From the NCBI GenBank assembly GCA_040902535.1, contig JBBDXD010000028.1:1-53142 (forward strand): DNA of 53,142 nucleotides. The letters are read 5' to 3'. Below, one piece after another: positions 24,200 to 32,946 of the stretch (positions are counted from its first letter, which is position 1; each line of letters opens with the position of its first letter). The notes beneath the pieces are model-generated. The model saw only the letters and a list, made by a program, of their open reading frames with translations, was not told the DNA's origin and did not search any database. The stretch is from Dehalococcoidia bacterium. Lineage in GTDB: Bacteria > Chloroflexota > Dehalococcoidia > DSTF01 > JACRBR01. Both the position numbers and the translations under genes were made by a program.

Positions 24200-24469
24200 T
24201 CACAGCGCCCGCTCGATCGCGGCGCCCATCTCCTGCGTCGATACGAGGGTGCCGCCGGCACCGGCGATGTCCGGCGTGCGGAGACCTGCGCCCAGCGTGC
24301 GGCGGACGGCTGCTTCGACGGCGTCGGCCTCGGCTTCGAGCTTGAAGGACAGGCGGAGCATGACGTCGGGCGCCAGGCGCTCGAACTGATCGAGCAGCAG
24401 CGGCGCGCGCAGGCTCCACTCGCCGGCACGATTGAAGATGTTGAGCGTGGTGACGGTGACGTCAGCCAT
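24200..24469 (-). CDS. Chimeric ORF: EEP N-terminus fused to LeuB C-terminus
   Basis: 89 residues. Residues 1-37 (MADVTVTTLNIFNRAGEWSL..., APDVM) match the start of the EEP nuclease encoded at 22500, diverged by several substitutions. Residues 38-89 match the last part of LeuB (LRLSFKLEAEADAVEAAVRR, GTLVSTQEMG). The reading frame is maintained through the joint near 24361. TACGCT sits 6 nt before the ATG, as for true leaderless genes, so the promoter came with the EEP part. Probably a non-functional product of recombination. Confidence 0.75.
   Translation of the reverse strand: MADVTVTTLNIFNRAGEWSLRAPLLLDQFERLAPDVMLRLSFKLEAEADAVEAAVRRTLGAGLRTPDIAGAGGTLVSTQEMGAAIERAL
24204..24361. repeat. 158-bp direct repeat, copy 1 (leuB 3' end)
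   Basis: Identical to 25383-25540 except one base (T at 24335 against C at 25514). Copies are 1,179 bp apart in the same orientation and bracket the EEP fragment and the phosphotransferase gene. Confidence 0.95.
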
Positions 24470-24475
24470 GGCGTT

Positions 24476-24481
24476 AGCGTA
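24476..24481 (-). promoter_or_regulatory. Leaderless -10 box of chimeric ORF
   Basis: TACGCT on the minus strand, 6-nt spacer to the ATG at 24469. Confidence 0.4.
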
Positions 24482-24506
24482 ATACGCGGAGGCCTTGGCG
24501 CATAGA

Positions 24507-25331
24507 TCAGGCCGCTTCGCACTCGCTGCGCAAGAACGCCTCCGGATCGCCGGTGCGCAGCAGTTCGAGCGCGACCGGCATGAGGTTGTCGCTGAACTCC
24601 GCGCGGCCGGCAATGAGGTTGCGCTCGAGGAAGAACAGCAGCATCCAGGCGTACATATCGGACAGAAGCGGCGGGGACGATCCGTATCCGTGGAGGAGAG
24701 GGCGGATCACGCGCCGGCGCCCCCGCCCCGCGGACGCCGCGGCGAGTTGCGCGATATCCCAGGCTGGCGGCCCGACGCCCGGAAACGGATCGATCACCTT
24801 CGGCCCTGCTTCCGTCAACATGACGTTGGACGGCACGAGATCGCCGTGCAGCATCACAAGGGGTGCCGGATCGGCGAGCGCGCGCGCGGCCGACTCCTCG
24901 CCGAGCGCGATCAATTCAGGCGGCAACTGCCTCCAGCCGGAGGTGCTCAGCCGATCGCGAATGTCGCGAAGCGACGCGAGCGGCGTCACGTCATGCAGCG
25001 TGCCTAACATCTTCCCGATCGCCACGAAGTCTGCCGGTTCCGACGGCGCCAGTTCGGCGAGCGACCTGCCGCCCAGCCATTCCGCGAGGTAGGCGCCGCC
25101 CTCCAGCTCGTCGACGATGCGAACGGCGCAGCCGGTCGCGTCCCAGGCGCGGAGCGCCGCGACCTCCGCGGGTTGCCGATCCGGCATCGATTGCTTGAGC
25201 AGGAAGAGTGCGCCCGTGTGGTCACGCACGCACGCGATGTATCGTGAAGCACCCGACGCGCCCTCCTGGAAGCTCTGGAGCTCGAGGCCGTGCTGTCGGC
25301 AGATGTCCAGGCACTCCGCGCGATCATTCAC
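24507..25331 (-). CDS. APH-family phosphotransferase (streptomycin 6-kinase-like)
   Basis: 274 residues of the protein-kinase-like APH fold. The N-lobe ends LFLLKQSMPD (ATP-binding Lys46), the hinge is YLAEWLGG, catalytic loop LHGDLVPSNV (His162, Asp164, Asn169) and the metal Asp181 in VIDPFPGVGPPAWDIA. The DPFPGVGPPAWD form is like the APH(6)/streptomycin 6-kinase and hydroxyurea kinase group (DPKG..GEPAYD). Natural substrate unknown; could be an aminoglycoside or a metabolite. It lies between the two copies of the leuB repeat. GTG start at 25331 with TACAGT 9 nt upstream. Confidence 0.8.
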   Translation of the reverse strand: MNDRAECLDICRQHGLELQSFQEGASGASRYIACVRDHTGALFLLKQSMPDRQPAEVAALRAWDATGCAVRIVDELEGGAYLAEWLGGRSLAELAPSEPADFVAIGKMLGTLHDVTPLASLRDIRDRLSTSGWRQLPPELIALGEESAARALADPAPLVMLHGDLVPSNVMLTEAGPKVIDPFPGVGPPAWDIAQLAAASAGRGRRRVIRPLLHGYGSSPPLLSDMYAWMLLFFLERNLIAGRAEFSDNLMPVALELLRTGDPEAFLRSECEAA

Positions 25332-25366
25332 GTCAGAGGCACTGTACCGCGGCTCTCCGTACCGGC

Positions 25367-26452
25367 TCAGGAATCGCGCGCGAGCGCCCGCTCGATCGCG
25401 GCGCCCATCTCCTGCGTCGATACGAGGGTGCCGCCGGCACCGGCGATGTCCGGCGTGCGGAGACCTGCGCCCAGCGTGCGGCGGACGGCTGCTTCGACGG
25501 CGTCGGCCTCGGCCTCGAGCTTGAAGGACAGGCGGAGCATCATCGCTGCGCTGAGGATCATCGCGACCGGGTTCGCCTTGCCGGCGCCGGCGATGTCCGG
25601 CGCCGAGCCGTGGATCGGCTCGTACATGCCGAAGCCGCGCGCGTTGAGGCTCGCCGAGCCCATCATCCCCAACGAACCCGCGAGCACGCTCGCTTCGTCA
25701 CTGAGGATGTCGCCGAAGATGTTGTTGGTGAGCAGCACGTCGAACTGGCGCGGGCTGAGCACGATCTGCATGGCCGCGTTGTCCACGTGGAGGTAGTCCG
25801 TCGTGACGTCAGGGTACTCGGGCGCGATCTTGTCGAAGACGTTGCGCCACAGCACGCTGCTGCTCAGCACGTTGGACTTCGCGACGAGCGTGACGTGCTT
25901 GCGACGCCCGCGCGCGACCGTAAACGCGACATGCGTGATGCGCGCAATCTCCCCTTCCGTGTAGGACTCCGTGTCCCAGACCTGGCGCTGGCCATCGACC
26001 TCGCGTTCGCCGCGTTCGCCGAAGTAGATGCCGCTCGTCAGTTCGCGCACGATCATCATGTCGACGCCCTCGACGATCTCCGGGCGCAGCGGCGACAGCG
26101 ACACGATCTCCGGATAGACGACGACAGGACGCAGGTTCATGAACAGGTCGAACTCGCGCCGCAGCCCGAGGATCGCCGTCGTCTCCACGCCCTTCCATTT
26201 CGGGTGATCCAGTTCGCTCGTCGGGCCGCCGAAGGGCCCTTTGAGGATCGCGTCGGCGTTGCGGCACGCTTCGACGCTGGACGCCGGCAGGTGCTCTCCG
26301 AAGCGCTCCCACGCTTCGCCGCCGGCGTACGTCTCGATGAACTCGAACTCGTGCCCGAAGCGCCCACCGACGGCCTGGAGCACCCGCAACGCCTCGTCGG
26401 CGATCTCCGGGCCGATGCCATCGCCCTTGAGCAGCGCGATCTTGAAGTGCAT
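25367..26452 (-). CDS. leuB: 3-isopropylmalate dehydrogenase
   Basis: 361 residues, the normal length. It oxidatively decarboxylates 3-isopropylmalate in leucine synthesis. Visible are LKGDGIGPEI at the N-terminus, ILGLRREFDLFMNLRP (substrate Arg residues), YFGERGER, LVAKSNVLSSS (catalytic Lys), VDNAAMQIV, NNIFGDILSDEAS (metal Asp pair) and the NAD loop PIHGSAPDIAGAGKANP. Start at 26452 has TAGGCT 5 nt upstream and no ribosome site. No leuC/leuD in the window. Its 3' 158 bp are duplicated at 24204-24361. Confidence 0.95.
   Translation of the reverse strand: MHFKIALLKGDGIGPEIADEALRVLQAVGGRFGHEFEFIETYAGGEAWERFGEHLPASSVEACRNADAILKGPFGGPTSELDHPKWKGVETTAILGLRREFDLFMNLRPVVVYPEIVSLSPLRPEIVEGVDMMIVRELTSGIYFGERGEREVDGQRQVWDTESYTEGEIARITHVAFTVARGRRKHVTLVAKSNVLSSSVLWRNVFDKIAPEYPDVTTDYLHVDNAAMQIVLSPRQFDVLLTNNIFGDILSDEASVLAGSLGMMGSASLNARGFGMYEPIHGSAPDIAGAGKANPVAMILSAAMMLRLSFKLEAEADAVEAAVRRTLGAGLRTPDIAGAGGTLVSTQEMGAAIERALARDS
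25383..25540. repeat. 158-bp direct repeat, copy 2 (within leuB)
   Basis: Parental copy inside intact leuB; see 24204-24361. Confidence 0.95.
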
Positions 26453-26457
26453 GGGGG

Positions 26458-26463
26458 AGCCTA
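26458..26463 (-). promoter_or_regulatory. Leaderless -10 box of leuB
   Basis: TAGGCT on the minus strand, 5-nt spacer to ATG 26452. Confidence 0.45.
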
Positions 26464-26473
26464 CCGGCTCCGA

Positions 26474-26515
26474 GTCTTAGGTTCTAAGTTCAAAGTTCTA
26501 AGTTCTGGGTTCTCG
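26474..26515. repeat. Heptanucleotide array, GTTCTAA type (6 units)
   Basis: GTCTTAG, GTTCTAA, GTTCAAA, GTTCTAA, GTTCTGG, GTTCTCG between leuB and the racemase-like gene; the clearest 7-bp phasing in the window. Confidence 0.92.
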
Positions 26516-26526
26516 GACTCACGTCA

Positions 26527-27219
26527 TCAGGGCGCGACGGCGTGCCGCACGGCGGCTTCGGCGAGCAGCGCCAGCGGGTTGATCAGGTCGGGCGCCTCGG
26601 CGTCGCGGCCGAGCATGAGCGGCAGTTCCGTGCAGCCCAGGATCGTGCCATCGACATTGCGCGCCCGCACGCTGCGCAGCGCTTCGGCGACGACGGCGTG
26701 TGACTCCGGCGTGACGTTGCCCGCCTGGTACTCCAGGATCAGTTCGTCGAGTTGCGCCTGCATGTCCGGCGCAACCGACGCCCACTCGATGCCGCGCTCG
26801 TCCAGCGGTGCGGCGTAGACGCTGGCGTCGAGGTACGCGAGGACGCCGGCGCGCCGCCATGCACGTCGCTCCACTTCCGCCATCACGACGTCGATCATGC
26901 TCAGCACCGGCAGCCCCGTCGTCTCCTCGAGTTCGCGTTGCACGCGATGCGCGGCGTTCGCGCCGATGACGAGGAAGTCGACCCAGCCGGCCAGCCGCCG
27001 GGCGGCGTCCAGGAAGTCCGGGTTGGCGCGAAACGGCTCGATGGGCGCGCCATCGTCATCGAACAGGAACGGCGGGCCGCGATGGTAGTACACCACCATG
27101 CGGGGGTAGCCGGTGTTCCCGGAGCGCGGGAGCAAGCGCTGCGAGACCTCGTGGACGCGGCGCTCGAAGTCCATCGTCGCCTGCGGGCCGATGCCGCCGA
27201 GGACGCCGATTGTCTTCAA
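26527..27219 (-). CDS. Aspartate/glutamate racemase-family protein lacking one catalytic Cys
   Basis: 230 residues, typical length. N-terminal IGVLGGIGPQATMDF is the family signature. The second catalytic motif LGCTELPLML (Cys196) is intact, but the first, normally CNTAH, reads ANAAH (residues 87-91), so one of the two acid/base cysteines is Ala. Some family members (E. coli YgeA) work with Thr/Cys, but Ala cannot act as acid/base. It may act on one enantiomer, have another role, or be inactive. The start overlaps the CehA-like gene's stop by 4 bases. Confidence 0.75.
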   Translation of the reverse strand: MKTIGVLGGIGPQATMDFERRVHEVSQRLLPRSGNTGYPRMVVYYHRGPPFLFDDDGAPIEPFRANPDFLDAARRLAGWVDFLVIGANAAHRVQRELEETTGLPVLSMIDVVMAEVERRAWRRAGVLAYLDASVYAAPLDERGIEWASVAPDMQAQLDELILEYQAGNVTPESHAVVAEALRSVRARNVDGTILGCTELPLMLGRDAEAPDLINPLALLAEAAVRHAVAP

Positions 27220-29324
27220 GCGAGCTGCGCCCTGTAGTACGACTGCCCTTCGCGAAAGAGCGCCGCCACGCGGTCGCGCGATGCTTCGTCGGGATATTTT
27301 GCGCGCCGCGCCGCAAGGGCGATCAGCCGTTCGATCCAGTCGACGAAGTACTCGGCGGACTCCGCATCGCGGACCGGCTGATCATCGACGCTCACGTAGA
27401 CCGGGCTCGTGTGCGCGAAGACATGCGTATCGAGCGCGAGGCGGTGCGCGGGGCCGATCGCGCGCGCGGCGACCCAGCACGATGCGGCGGGCTTGAATTC
27501 ATGCGCCAGGATCGCGCGCTGTCCCGCCTCCTCCGCCATCGCCGCGGCGACGACTTCGCCGTTGACGATCAATTCAAGGCGCTCTATGGGCACGTACGAT
27601 CCCGCTTCGACCACGACGCCGATCGATGCGCCCGCGGTCGCGGCGACGTCGTCGCCGGGGATGTTGCCGTTGACTTCAAGCGAGAGCATGGGCCCGTTCG
27701 TGACGAACGTGCGACCAGCGCGGACCGCCTCGCACCACGACTCGACGGTGAAATCGCCATCGATGAGCGCGTAGACGCGGTCGCCCGCCGGCGGATTGCT
27801 GAAGTCGCCCTGGTCAACGGTGTTCATGAACGTGTCCGTGCCAGCCGTCGCGGCGAGCCGGAGGCCGCAGTTCAGCAGCCGATACCACAGCTCGCTCGTT
27901 TGCAGTTCGTTGCCGGGGTACGACATCACATCGACAGCATCGATCTTGCCGAGCGCGGCGTCGACCGGAAGTTCCTTCGCCTCGACGCTGTAGGTGTGCT
28001 CATCGGCGAACACGCGATCCAGCGCGATCGTGTCGAACATCGGGTGCGCATAGCTCAACGTGCCGCCGGCGCGGTGACAGTGATCGGCGGCGCCGGCGTT
28101 CGCCGGCAGGTCGTGGTAGTGCTCGCTGAGCGGGAAGCCGCTGTAGATGGGCGGCACGAGTTCATCGATGCCGTACATGCACATGTGCCCGTACAGGTTG
28201 TTGCGATACTCCTCGCCCCAACGGAGCATGTAGTCGGGCGTGCTCAGCGGACTCGCCTGGCCTTCAAAGTACGGCTCGTCGTGCACCCAGCCTGTGCCCT
28301 GGTTGGCGACCATCATGTTCATGAAGTGCACGTCTTCGGCGCGCTGCGCCAGGGATGCGTCCTCGGGCGTCAGCAGCAGTTCGCCGCCGTAGTGCAGGTG
28401 GACGTGCACATCGGCGCTGCGCCAGCCGTCGCCCTTCGAGTCGACCCAGCGTTCGAGCCGCACGTCGAGCGCGCGCTCACCAGCCGCCGGCACATCGATG
28501 ATCTCCTCGTACGGCATGTACTCGATGCCGCGCACGATGAGCACGCGCGCCCGGCCGCTGACGCGCGCCTCGAAGGCGCCGTCGGCGTGAAACCACGCGC
28601 TCTCGTTGCGGTCGCGGCGCAGATGCGCGTCCGGCGGCGCCGGCTCACCGATGGCGTCGGTGATGTAGACACGGGCGGCGATCGCTTCGCCCGTCGCGCC
28701 ATCGAGCAGGCGCACGCGCAGCATGCCGGATGGCGCGCATTCAATCGGAAGGTCGATCGTCGTCGCGCGTCCGCCTGCGGTAACGAGCAGCGGCAGCAAG
28801 TACGAGCCGCGGTGCATGCGTCCCGCGTTCAGGAGGCCTGAGCCCGTTCGGCCCGGCTCGACGAATCCGCCGATGCCCTCGCCGTGCGCCTCGGCCGAGA
28901 ACTCGACGCCCGCCGCCGTATCGTTCGACGCGAAGGCCAGCAGGATGAGCTCTTCGTCCTCGCGGATGCGGATCGGCTCGTGCTCGCGGGTAGCGACAGG
29001 CCCGCTTTCGCCGATAGCGACGCGCACCATGCGCGTGGCGCGCATCGACCCGTACATCGCATCGATGACGCGGGCGAGGTCTTCGTCGTCGGGGATCTGG
29101 CCGCGCTCGGGCCAGGCGTCTCGCGCAACGCGTGCCCAGTCGCTGATGTCCAGGTCGAGTCCAAGCGCAGCCCGGATCTCGGTGAGCGTCGGGTGGCGAC
29201 CGCTTTCCAGCCTCAGCAGGTGGTCGAGCACCTGCTGCGGCATCGGGGCGTTATCGCGGATCATCGTCACGAACGTGCGGGGGCCGTTTGGGTGCTGCGG
29301 CGGGGCTTCCTGCTCAACAGTCAT
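27216..29324 (-). CDS. CehA/McbA-family PHP metallohydrolase
   Basis: 702 residues. The N-terminal 270 residues are beta-rich with an MPPDAHLRR-like segment, probably carbohydrate-binding or Ig-like. The catalytic part starts near residue 300 with ADVHVHLHYGGELLL (metal His), followed by HYHDLPANAGAADHCH, LSYAHPMF, KIDAVDVMSYPG and LAATAGTDTFMN, matching CehA/McbA proteins (some hydrolyse carbamate pesticides; others unknown). A C-terminal Ig-like strand region (IERLELIVNGEVV) is usual. No signal peptide was found. Its stop overlaps the racemase-like start, implying a two-gene operon. Confidence 0.8.
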   Translation of the reverse strand: MTVEQEAPPQHPNGPRTFVTMIRDNAPMPQQVLDHLLRLESGRHPTLTEIRAALGLDLDISDWARVARDAWPERGQIPDDEDLARVIDAMYGSMRATRMVRVAIGESGPVATREHEPIRIREDEELILLAFASNDTAAGVEFSAEAHGEGIGGFVEPGRTGSGLLNAGRMHRGSYLLPLLVTAGGRATTIDLPIECAPSGMLRVRLLDGATGEAIAARVYITDAIGEPAPPDAHLRRDRNESAWFHADGAFEARVSGRARVLIVRGIEYMPYEEIIDVPAAGERALDVRLERWVDSKGDGWRSADVHVHLHYGGELLLTPEDASLAQRAEDVHFMNMMVANQGTGWVHDEPYFEGQASPLSTPDYMLRWGEEYRNNLYGHMCMYGIDELVPPIYSGFPLSEHYHDLPANAGAADHCHRAGGTLSYAHPMFDTIALDRVFADEHTYSVEAKELPVDAALGKIDAVDVMSYPGNELQTSELWYRLLNCGLRLAATAGTDTFMNTVDQGDFSNPPAGDRVYALIDGDFTVESWCEAVRAGRTFVTNGPMLSLEVNGNIPGDDVAATAGASIGVVVEAGSYVPIERLELIVNGEVVAAAMAEEAGQRAILAHEFKPAASCWVAARAIGPAHRLALDTHVFAHTSPVYVSVDDQPVRDAESAEYFVDWIERLIALAARRAKYPDEASRDRVAALFREGQSYYRAQLA

Positions 29325-29374
29325 CGTGCTGTCCTCGGCTGTTTCCGCGTCGGACTCGCAGCGTACAACGCGGA

Positions 29375-29409
29375 GCGGTCGTCGGTCATCAGTCTGCGGT
29401 CGTCAGGGG
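29375..29409. repeat. Heptanucleotide array, GCGGTCG/TCNGTCN type (5 units)
   Basis: GCGGTCG, TCGGTCA, TCAGTCT, GCGGTCG, TCAGGGG. Confidence 0.7.
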
Positions 29410-29522
29410 TCCTCGGCGGTGCGCCTTCATCAGGCCGCGAGTAAATCGCCTGAGGCCGTTTCGGCAACCTCGCCCGTTCGATTGGCCGTGCAAGGCGCGA
29501 TCGGAACATGAGCCGTCGCACG

Positions 29523-29552
29523 TTGACCCTGCGAAAGCAAGGCTGCTAGCAT
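29523..29552 (+). promoter_or_regulatory. Sigma70-like promoter candidate upstream of folE
   Basis: TTGACC (29523-29528), 18-nt spacer, TAGCAT (29547-29552); it would give a leader of about 55 nt. A second box TATCCT at 29602-29607, 5 nt before the ATG, would give a leaderless mRNA instead. Confidence 0.45.
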
Positions 29553-29601
29553 TTCTAAAGCGAGTGCATCCGTACCGCGCCCGCCCTGCGCCCCCGGACG
29601 G

Positions 29602-29607
29602 TATCCT
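29602..29607 (+). promoter_or_regulatory. Leaderless -10 box of folE
   Basis: TATCCT with 5-nt spacer to ATG 29613; no ribosome site. Confidence 0.5.
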
Positions 29608-29612
29608 GAACG

Positions 29613-30218
29613 ATGGCTCTCGAACGCTTGCCCGACTCCCTGAAGCCAGTCCCGGCCGAAGTGGACCTCGAACGGATCGAGCGGGCCTTTCGCGAGATCA
29701 TCGAAGCGATCGGCGAAAACCCCGATCGGGAGGGCATGCGTCGCACGCCGAACCGCGTCGCGCGGATGTACGTCGAGCTGTTCGAGGGGCTTCGAGTTGA
29801 CCCGAAGAGCCACGTGGACGTCGGGTTCGAGGTGGGGCATGAGGAGATGGTGATCCTGAAGGACATCCCCTTCTACAGCGTCTGCGAGCACCACTTTATG
29901 CCGTTCCATGGCATCGCCGCCGTCGGCTACATTCCCGATGGGCGGGTGGTCGGCCTGAGCAAGCTCGCGCGGCTGGTCGATGGCTACGCTCGCCGCCCGC
30001 AGATCCAGGAGCGGCTCACCGGCCAGATCGCCGATTCGCTCATGGAGACGCTTGAGCCGGACGGCGTCGCCGTCGTCATCGAGGCGGAGCACCTGTGCAT
30101 GACGCAGCGGGGGGTGAAGAAGCCGGGCAGCCGGATGGTGACCTCCGCGACGCGCGGCCTGTTTCGCAAGAACGAGGTCACGCGCGCCGAATTCCTGTCG
30201 TTGGTGCGCGGAACGTGA
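29613..30218 (+). CDS. folE: GTP cyclohydrolase I
   Basis: 201 residues. First enzyme of pterin synthesis, converting GTP to 7,8-dihydroneopterin triphosphate. Zinc ligands are present: Cys91 and His94 in [11 protein letters not shown] and Cys162 in [32 protein letters not shown] and [20 protein letters not shown] are standard. It heads a three-gene operon with overlapping starts: folE stop overlaps the FemAB-like GTG (GTGA), whose stop overlaps the GT4 ATG. The product feeds the PTPS/FolK/FolP genes encoded 15 kb away. Confidence 0.97.
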   Translation: MALERLPDSLKPVPAEVDLERIERAFREIIEAIGENPDREGMRRTPNRVARMYVELFEGLRVDPKSHVDVGFEVGHEEMVILKDIPFYSVCEHHFMPFHGIAAVGYIPDGRVVGLSKLARLVDGYARRPQIQERLTGQIADSLMETLEPDGVAVVIEAEHLCMTQRGVKKPGSRMVTSATRGLFRKNEVTRAEFLSLVRGT

Positions 30219-31204
30219 CTGTGACCCAGCTCGCCGTCAACGACGAGCCCTTCGACGCGGTCGCCGGCGAATGGTCTGAACTCGTCGCCCAGTGCCGGAA
30301 TGCCATTCCCTTCGCGACGCCACAGTGGCAGCGCGTCTGGCTGCGTCACTTCCAGGGCGACCGCAAGCTGCGTGTGCTGAGCGTCCGCGAGGGCGAGCGC
30401 CTGATCGGCGTGGCGCCCCTGCTGGTCGATGGGGACCTCGCAGAGTTCGTCGGGCACTACTCGATTTGCGACTACATGGATGCCATCGTCGCGCCGGGCT
30501 ACGAGCGCGAGTTTTACGCGCGGGTGCTCGAGCATCTCGCGCGCGATGGCGTGACGTCGCTGGACCTCCGCGGCGTGCGCGAATGGTCGAGCACGCTCGA
30601 ATGCGTGTGCAATTGCGCCGAAGGCATCGGTTACGGCGTCCAGCGCGAGCTGGAAGCGCTCTCGCCGAGTGTCGAGCTTGCGGGGGACTGGGACGCGTAT
30701 CTCGGCCAGCTCTCGAAGAAGGACCGGCACGAACTGCGGCGCAAACTACGGCGTTTGATGTCGGCAGGGGGCGTCGAGTTACAGGTCGTGACGGCGCCAG
30801 ACGAAGCTTTGGAACAACTCGAGACGTTGTTCCGGCTGATGCGGATCAGCTCGCACCACAAAGAGGAGTTCCTCGACCGCCCGGGGATGATGGCGTTCTT
30901 CCGCGACATGACCCGCACCATGGCGGAGGCCGGCATGCTCCGGCTCTATTTCCTGACCTTCGACGGCCAACCGGTGGCATCCGTACTGAACTTCGATGTC
31001 GGGGGCGTGCTGTACATGTACAATAGCGGCTACGACCCCGAATACGCGCACTACGCCGTCGGTCTGATGTCGAAGGCCCTGCTCGTGAGGGACGCGATCG
31101 AGAACGGCCGCTCGTGCGTGGATTTCCTCCGCGGCGACGAGAGTTACAAGTACGACCTCGGAGGGAAGGACCAGCAGGTCTACAGGCTGGTACTAACCAG
31201 ATGA
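30215..31204 (+). CDS. FemAB/GNAT-type acyltransferase (Acetyltransf_6)
   Basis: 329 residues from GTG 30215, which overlaps the folE stop; the frame to 30095 inside folE is spurious. The protein has two GNAT-like halves as in the BioF2/FemAB-like group: N-terminal [15 protein letters not shown] and [11 protein letters not shown]-terminal [64 protein letters not shown] and [15 protein letters not shown]. Members use aminoacyl-tRNA or acyl-CoA in cell-wall or exopolysaccharide modification. Being coupled to a GT4 glycosyltransferase supports a glycan- or glycolipid-modifying role. Confidence 0.8.
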   Translation: MTVTQLAVNDEPFDAVAGEWSELVAQCRNAIPFATPQWQRVWLRHFQGDRKLRVLSVREGERLIGVAPLLVDGDLAEFVGHYSICDYMDAIVAPGYEREFYARVLEHLARDGVTSLDLRGVREWSSTLECVCNCAEGIGYGVQRELEALSPSVELAGDWDAYLGQLSKKDRHELRRKLRRLMSAGGVELQVVTAPDEALEQLETLFRLMRISSHHKEEFLDRPGMMAFFRDMTRTMAEAGMLRLYFLTFDGQPVASVLNFDVGGVLYMYNSGYDPEYAHYAVGLMSKALLVRDAIENGRSCVDFLRGDESYKYDLGGKDQQVYRLVLTR

Positions 31205-32484
31205 CGAGTCTTTACGAGCGGGGAGCACTGCACGGGCGGCGCATCGCCGTGATCAGCGCGCACACGTCGCCGCTGGCGGCGCTCGGCGGCCGCGAGACGG
31301 GCGGCATGAACGTCTACGTGCGCGAGCTGAGCCGCGAGCTGGGCGCACGCGGATACGAAGTCGACGTGTTCACGCGTCGCACATCTGCCGCGGATCCGGA
31401 AGTGCAGCCCTTCGGGCCGAACGCGCGCGTCATCAACGTCGATGCCGGCCCCACGGATACGATCGACAAGCTGCGCATCGCCGACTACCTCGATGAGTTC
31501 GAGCTCAACGTGCTGGCGTTTGCGGCGCGAGAAGGCGCTGTCTACGACCTCGTGCACAGCCACTACTGGATGTCCGGCAAGGTGGCGCTCGCGCTCTGTG
31601 AGCGTTGGAGCGTGCCGCACGTCGCGATGTTCCACACGCTCGGAGAAGTGAAGATGCGGGCGCGCCTCAGCGAGCACGAACCGGCGGCGCGCATGGAAGC
31701 GGAGACGGCAGTGGCGGCGGCTGCGGACTGCATCGTCGTTGCGAGCCGCCACGAATTGCACCTGCTGACGACGCTCTACCGGGCCGACGAATCGCGGATA
31801 GCCGTCGTACCGTGCGGCGTCGACCTGGAGCGCTTCTACCCGATGGACAAGGAACAGGCGCGGCGCGCGCTCGAACTGAAGGACGGCGACCGCATCATCC
31901 TCTTCGTCGGGCGGATCGAGCCGCTGAAGGGCATCGACATCCTGATCAGCGCGGCGGCGCAACTGCACGAAGACGAGAACTTCCGCGTGCTGATCGTCGG
32001 CGGTGACGGCCGCGCCGAGGCCGAGCTTGCGCAGTTACGCGCGCTGGCGGAGCGCCTCGACATCGACCATCACATCTCGTTTGTCGGCGCCGTACCGCAC
32101 GAAGACTTGCCGATGTACTACAACGCCGCGGACGTCTGCGTCGTGCCGTCGTACTACGAGAGCTTCGGGCTGGTGGCGGTCGAAGCGATGGCGTGCGGCG
32201 TGCCGGTCGTGGCGTCACGCGTCGGCGGGCTGACGAGCACGATCAGCGACGGCGAGACCGGCTACCTGATCCCGTGGCGGTGCCCGGAGCCCTTCGCGGA
32301 GCGTTTGGAGCTGCTGCTCGACAACGACGAATTGCGCCAGTCGTTCGGCCGCGCCGGCCGCGAGGCGGTCGAGCGCTACCGCTGGGCGAACGTCGCAGAC
32401 GCCGTCGCTGCGCTGTACGAGGAGTTGCTGTTGATCTACGCGAGTTATCCGTCGGGCGACGCAGAGGCCGGCGCCGCATACTAA
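31201..32484 (+). CDS. GT4-family glycosyltransferase
   Basis: 427 residues from ATG 31201 (overlapping the previous TGA). N-terminal ISAHTSPLAALGGRETGGMN, then VHSHYWMSGKVAL, FHTLGEVKM, a VVPCGVDLERFYP domain boundary, LFVGRIEPLKGIDIL, and the C-terminal E-x7-E motif ESFGLVAVEAMACGVPVVAS. This pattern (GGxxxGGMNVY) is that of MshA- and sucrose-phosphate-synthase-like GT4 enzymes that use UDP- or GDP-sugars. Acceptor unknown. Last gene of the folE operon. Confidence 0.88.
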   Translation: MTSLYERGALHGRRIAVISAHTSPLAALGGRETGGMNVYVRELSRELGARGYEVDVFTRRTSAADPEVQPFGPNARVINVDAGPTDTIDKLRIADYLDEFELNVLAFAAREGAVYDLVHSHYWMSGKVALALCERWSVPHVAMFHTLGEVKMRARLSEHEPAARMEAETAVAAAADCIVVASRHELHLLTTLYRADESRIAVVPCGVDLERFYPMDKEQARRALELKDGDRIILFVGRIEPLKGIDILISAAAQLHEDENFRVLIVGGDGRAEAELAQLRALAERLDIDHHISFVGAVPHEDLPMYYNAADVCVVPSYYESFGLVAVEAMACGVPVVASRVGGLTSTISDGETGYLIPWRCPEPFAERLELLLDNDELRQSFGRAGREAVERYRWANVADAVAALYEELLLIYASYPSGDAEAGAAY

Positions 32485-32507
32485 GCGTCAGTGTTAGGGC
32501 GTGCCTC

Positions 32508-32897
32508 GTGACCGAAGCTGCTCCCACCCGGCCGTCACTTCGACTGGCGACCGTCAACATCGACTGCGCCGACGCGCGGGCGATGGCGGACTTCTACCGC
32601 AGGCTGCTGGGATGGGAAGTCACGTTTGATGACGGCAACTTCCTCCTGATGCGGGACCCGGCCGGGGGCACGGGCCTGTCCTTCCAGGAAATACCGGACT
32701 ACCGGCCGCCCGCCTGGCCGGAGCAGCCCGACGGGCAGGACAAGATGCTCCACCTGGAGATCAAGGTGGATGACCTGCAGGCTGCTCTCACGCACGCTCT
32801 CGCCTCAGGAGCGCGGCTGGCCGGCTACCAGGGACGAGAAGACGTCCGAGTCATGCTCGATCCTGCCGGCCATCCGTTCTGCCTGTTCCTCGTCTGA
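32508..32897 (+). CDS. Glyoxalase/VOC-family protein
   Basis: 129 residues from GTG 32508. Two beta-alpha-beta-beta-beta units: RLATVNIDCADARAMADFYR ... LLGWEVTFDDGNFLLMRDPA and LHLEIKVDDLQAALTHALAS ... VMLDPAGHPFCLFLV. It is of the common small VOC type seen in actinobacteria and Chloroflexota, with conserved DPAGHPFCL ending. Natural function unknown. It stands 23 bases after the GT4 gene and may be cotranscribed. A heptamer array follows. Confidence 0.85.
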   Translation: MTEAAPTRPSLRLATVNIDCADARAMADFYRRLLGWEVTFDDGNFLLMRDPAGGTGLSFQEIPDYRPPAWPEQPDGQDKMLHLEIKVDDLQAALTHALASGARLAGYQGREDVRVMLDPAGHPFCLFLV

Positions 32898-32913
32898 CGC
32901 ACCGGGACTGTCG

Positions 32914-32934
32914 CTCCAGCCTCCAGCCTCCAGT
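32914..32934. repeat. Heptanucleotide array, CCTCCAG type (3 units)
   Basis: GCTCCAG, CCTCCAG, CCTCCAG; the reverse complement (CTGGAGG) corresponds to the GGCTGGA units at 49426-49460. Confidence 0.75.
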
Positions 32935-32946
32935 GCTCGAGGCCAG

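Larger units (their letters stand above)
29325..29612. other. Divergent intergenic region (CehA / folE)
   Basis: 288 bases between divergent genes. It carries the heptamer array at 29375-29409 and a promoter candidate for folE at 29523-29552; no further gene is supported. Confidence 0.5.

Noticed and set aside
24200-24613. 137-residue extension of the chimeric ORF
   Set aside because: The extra N-terminus is an alternative frame of the phosphotransferase gene; the EEP-type start at 24469 has a matching -10 box.
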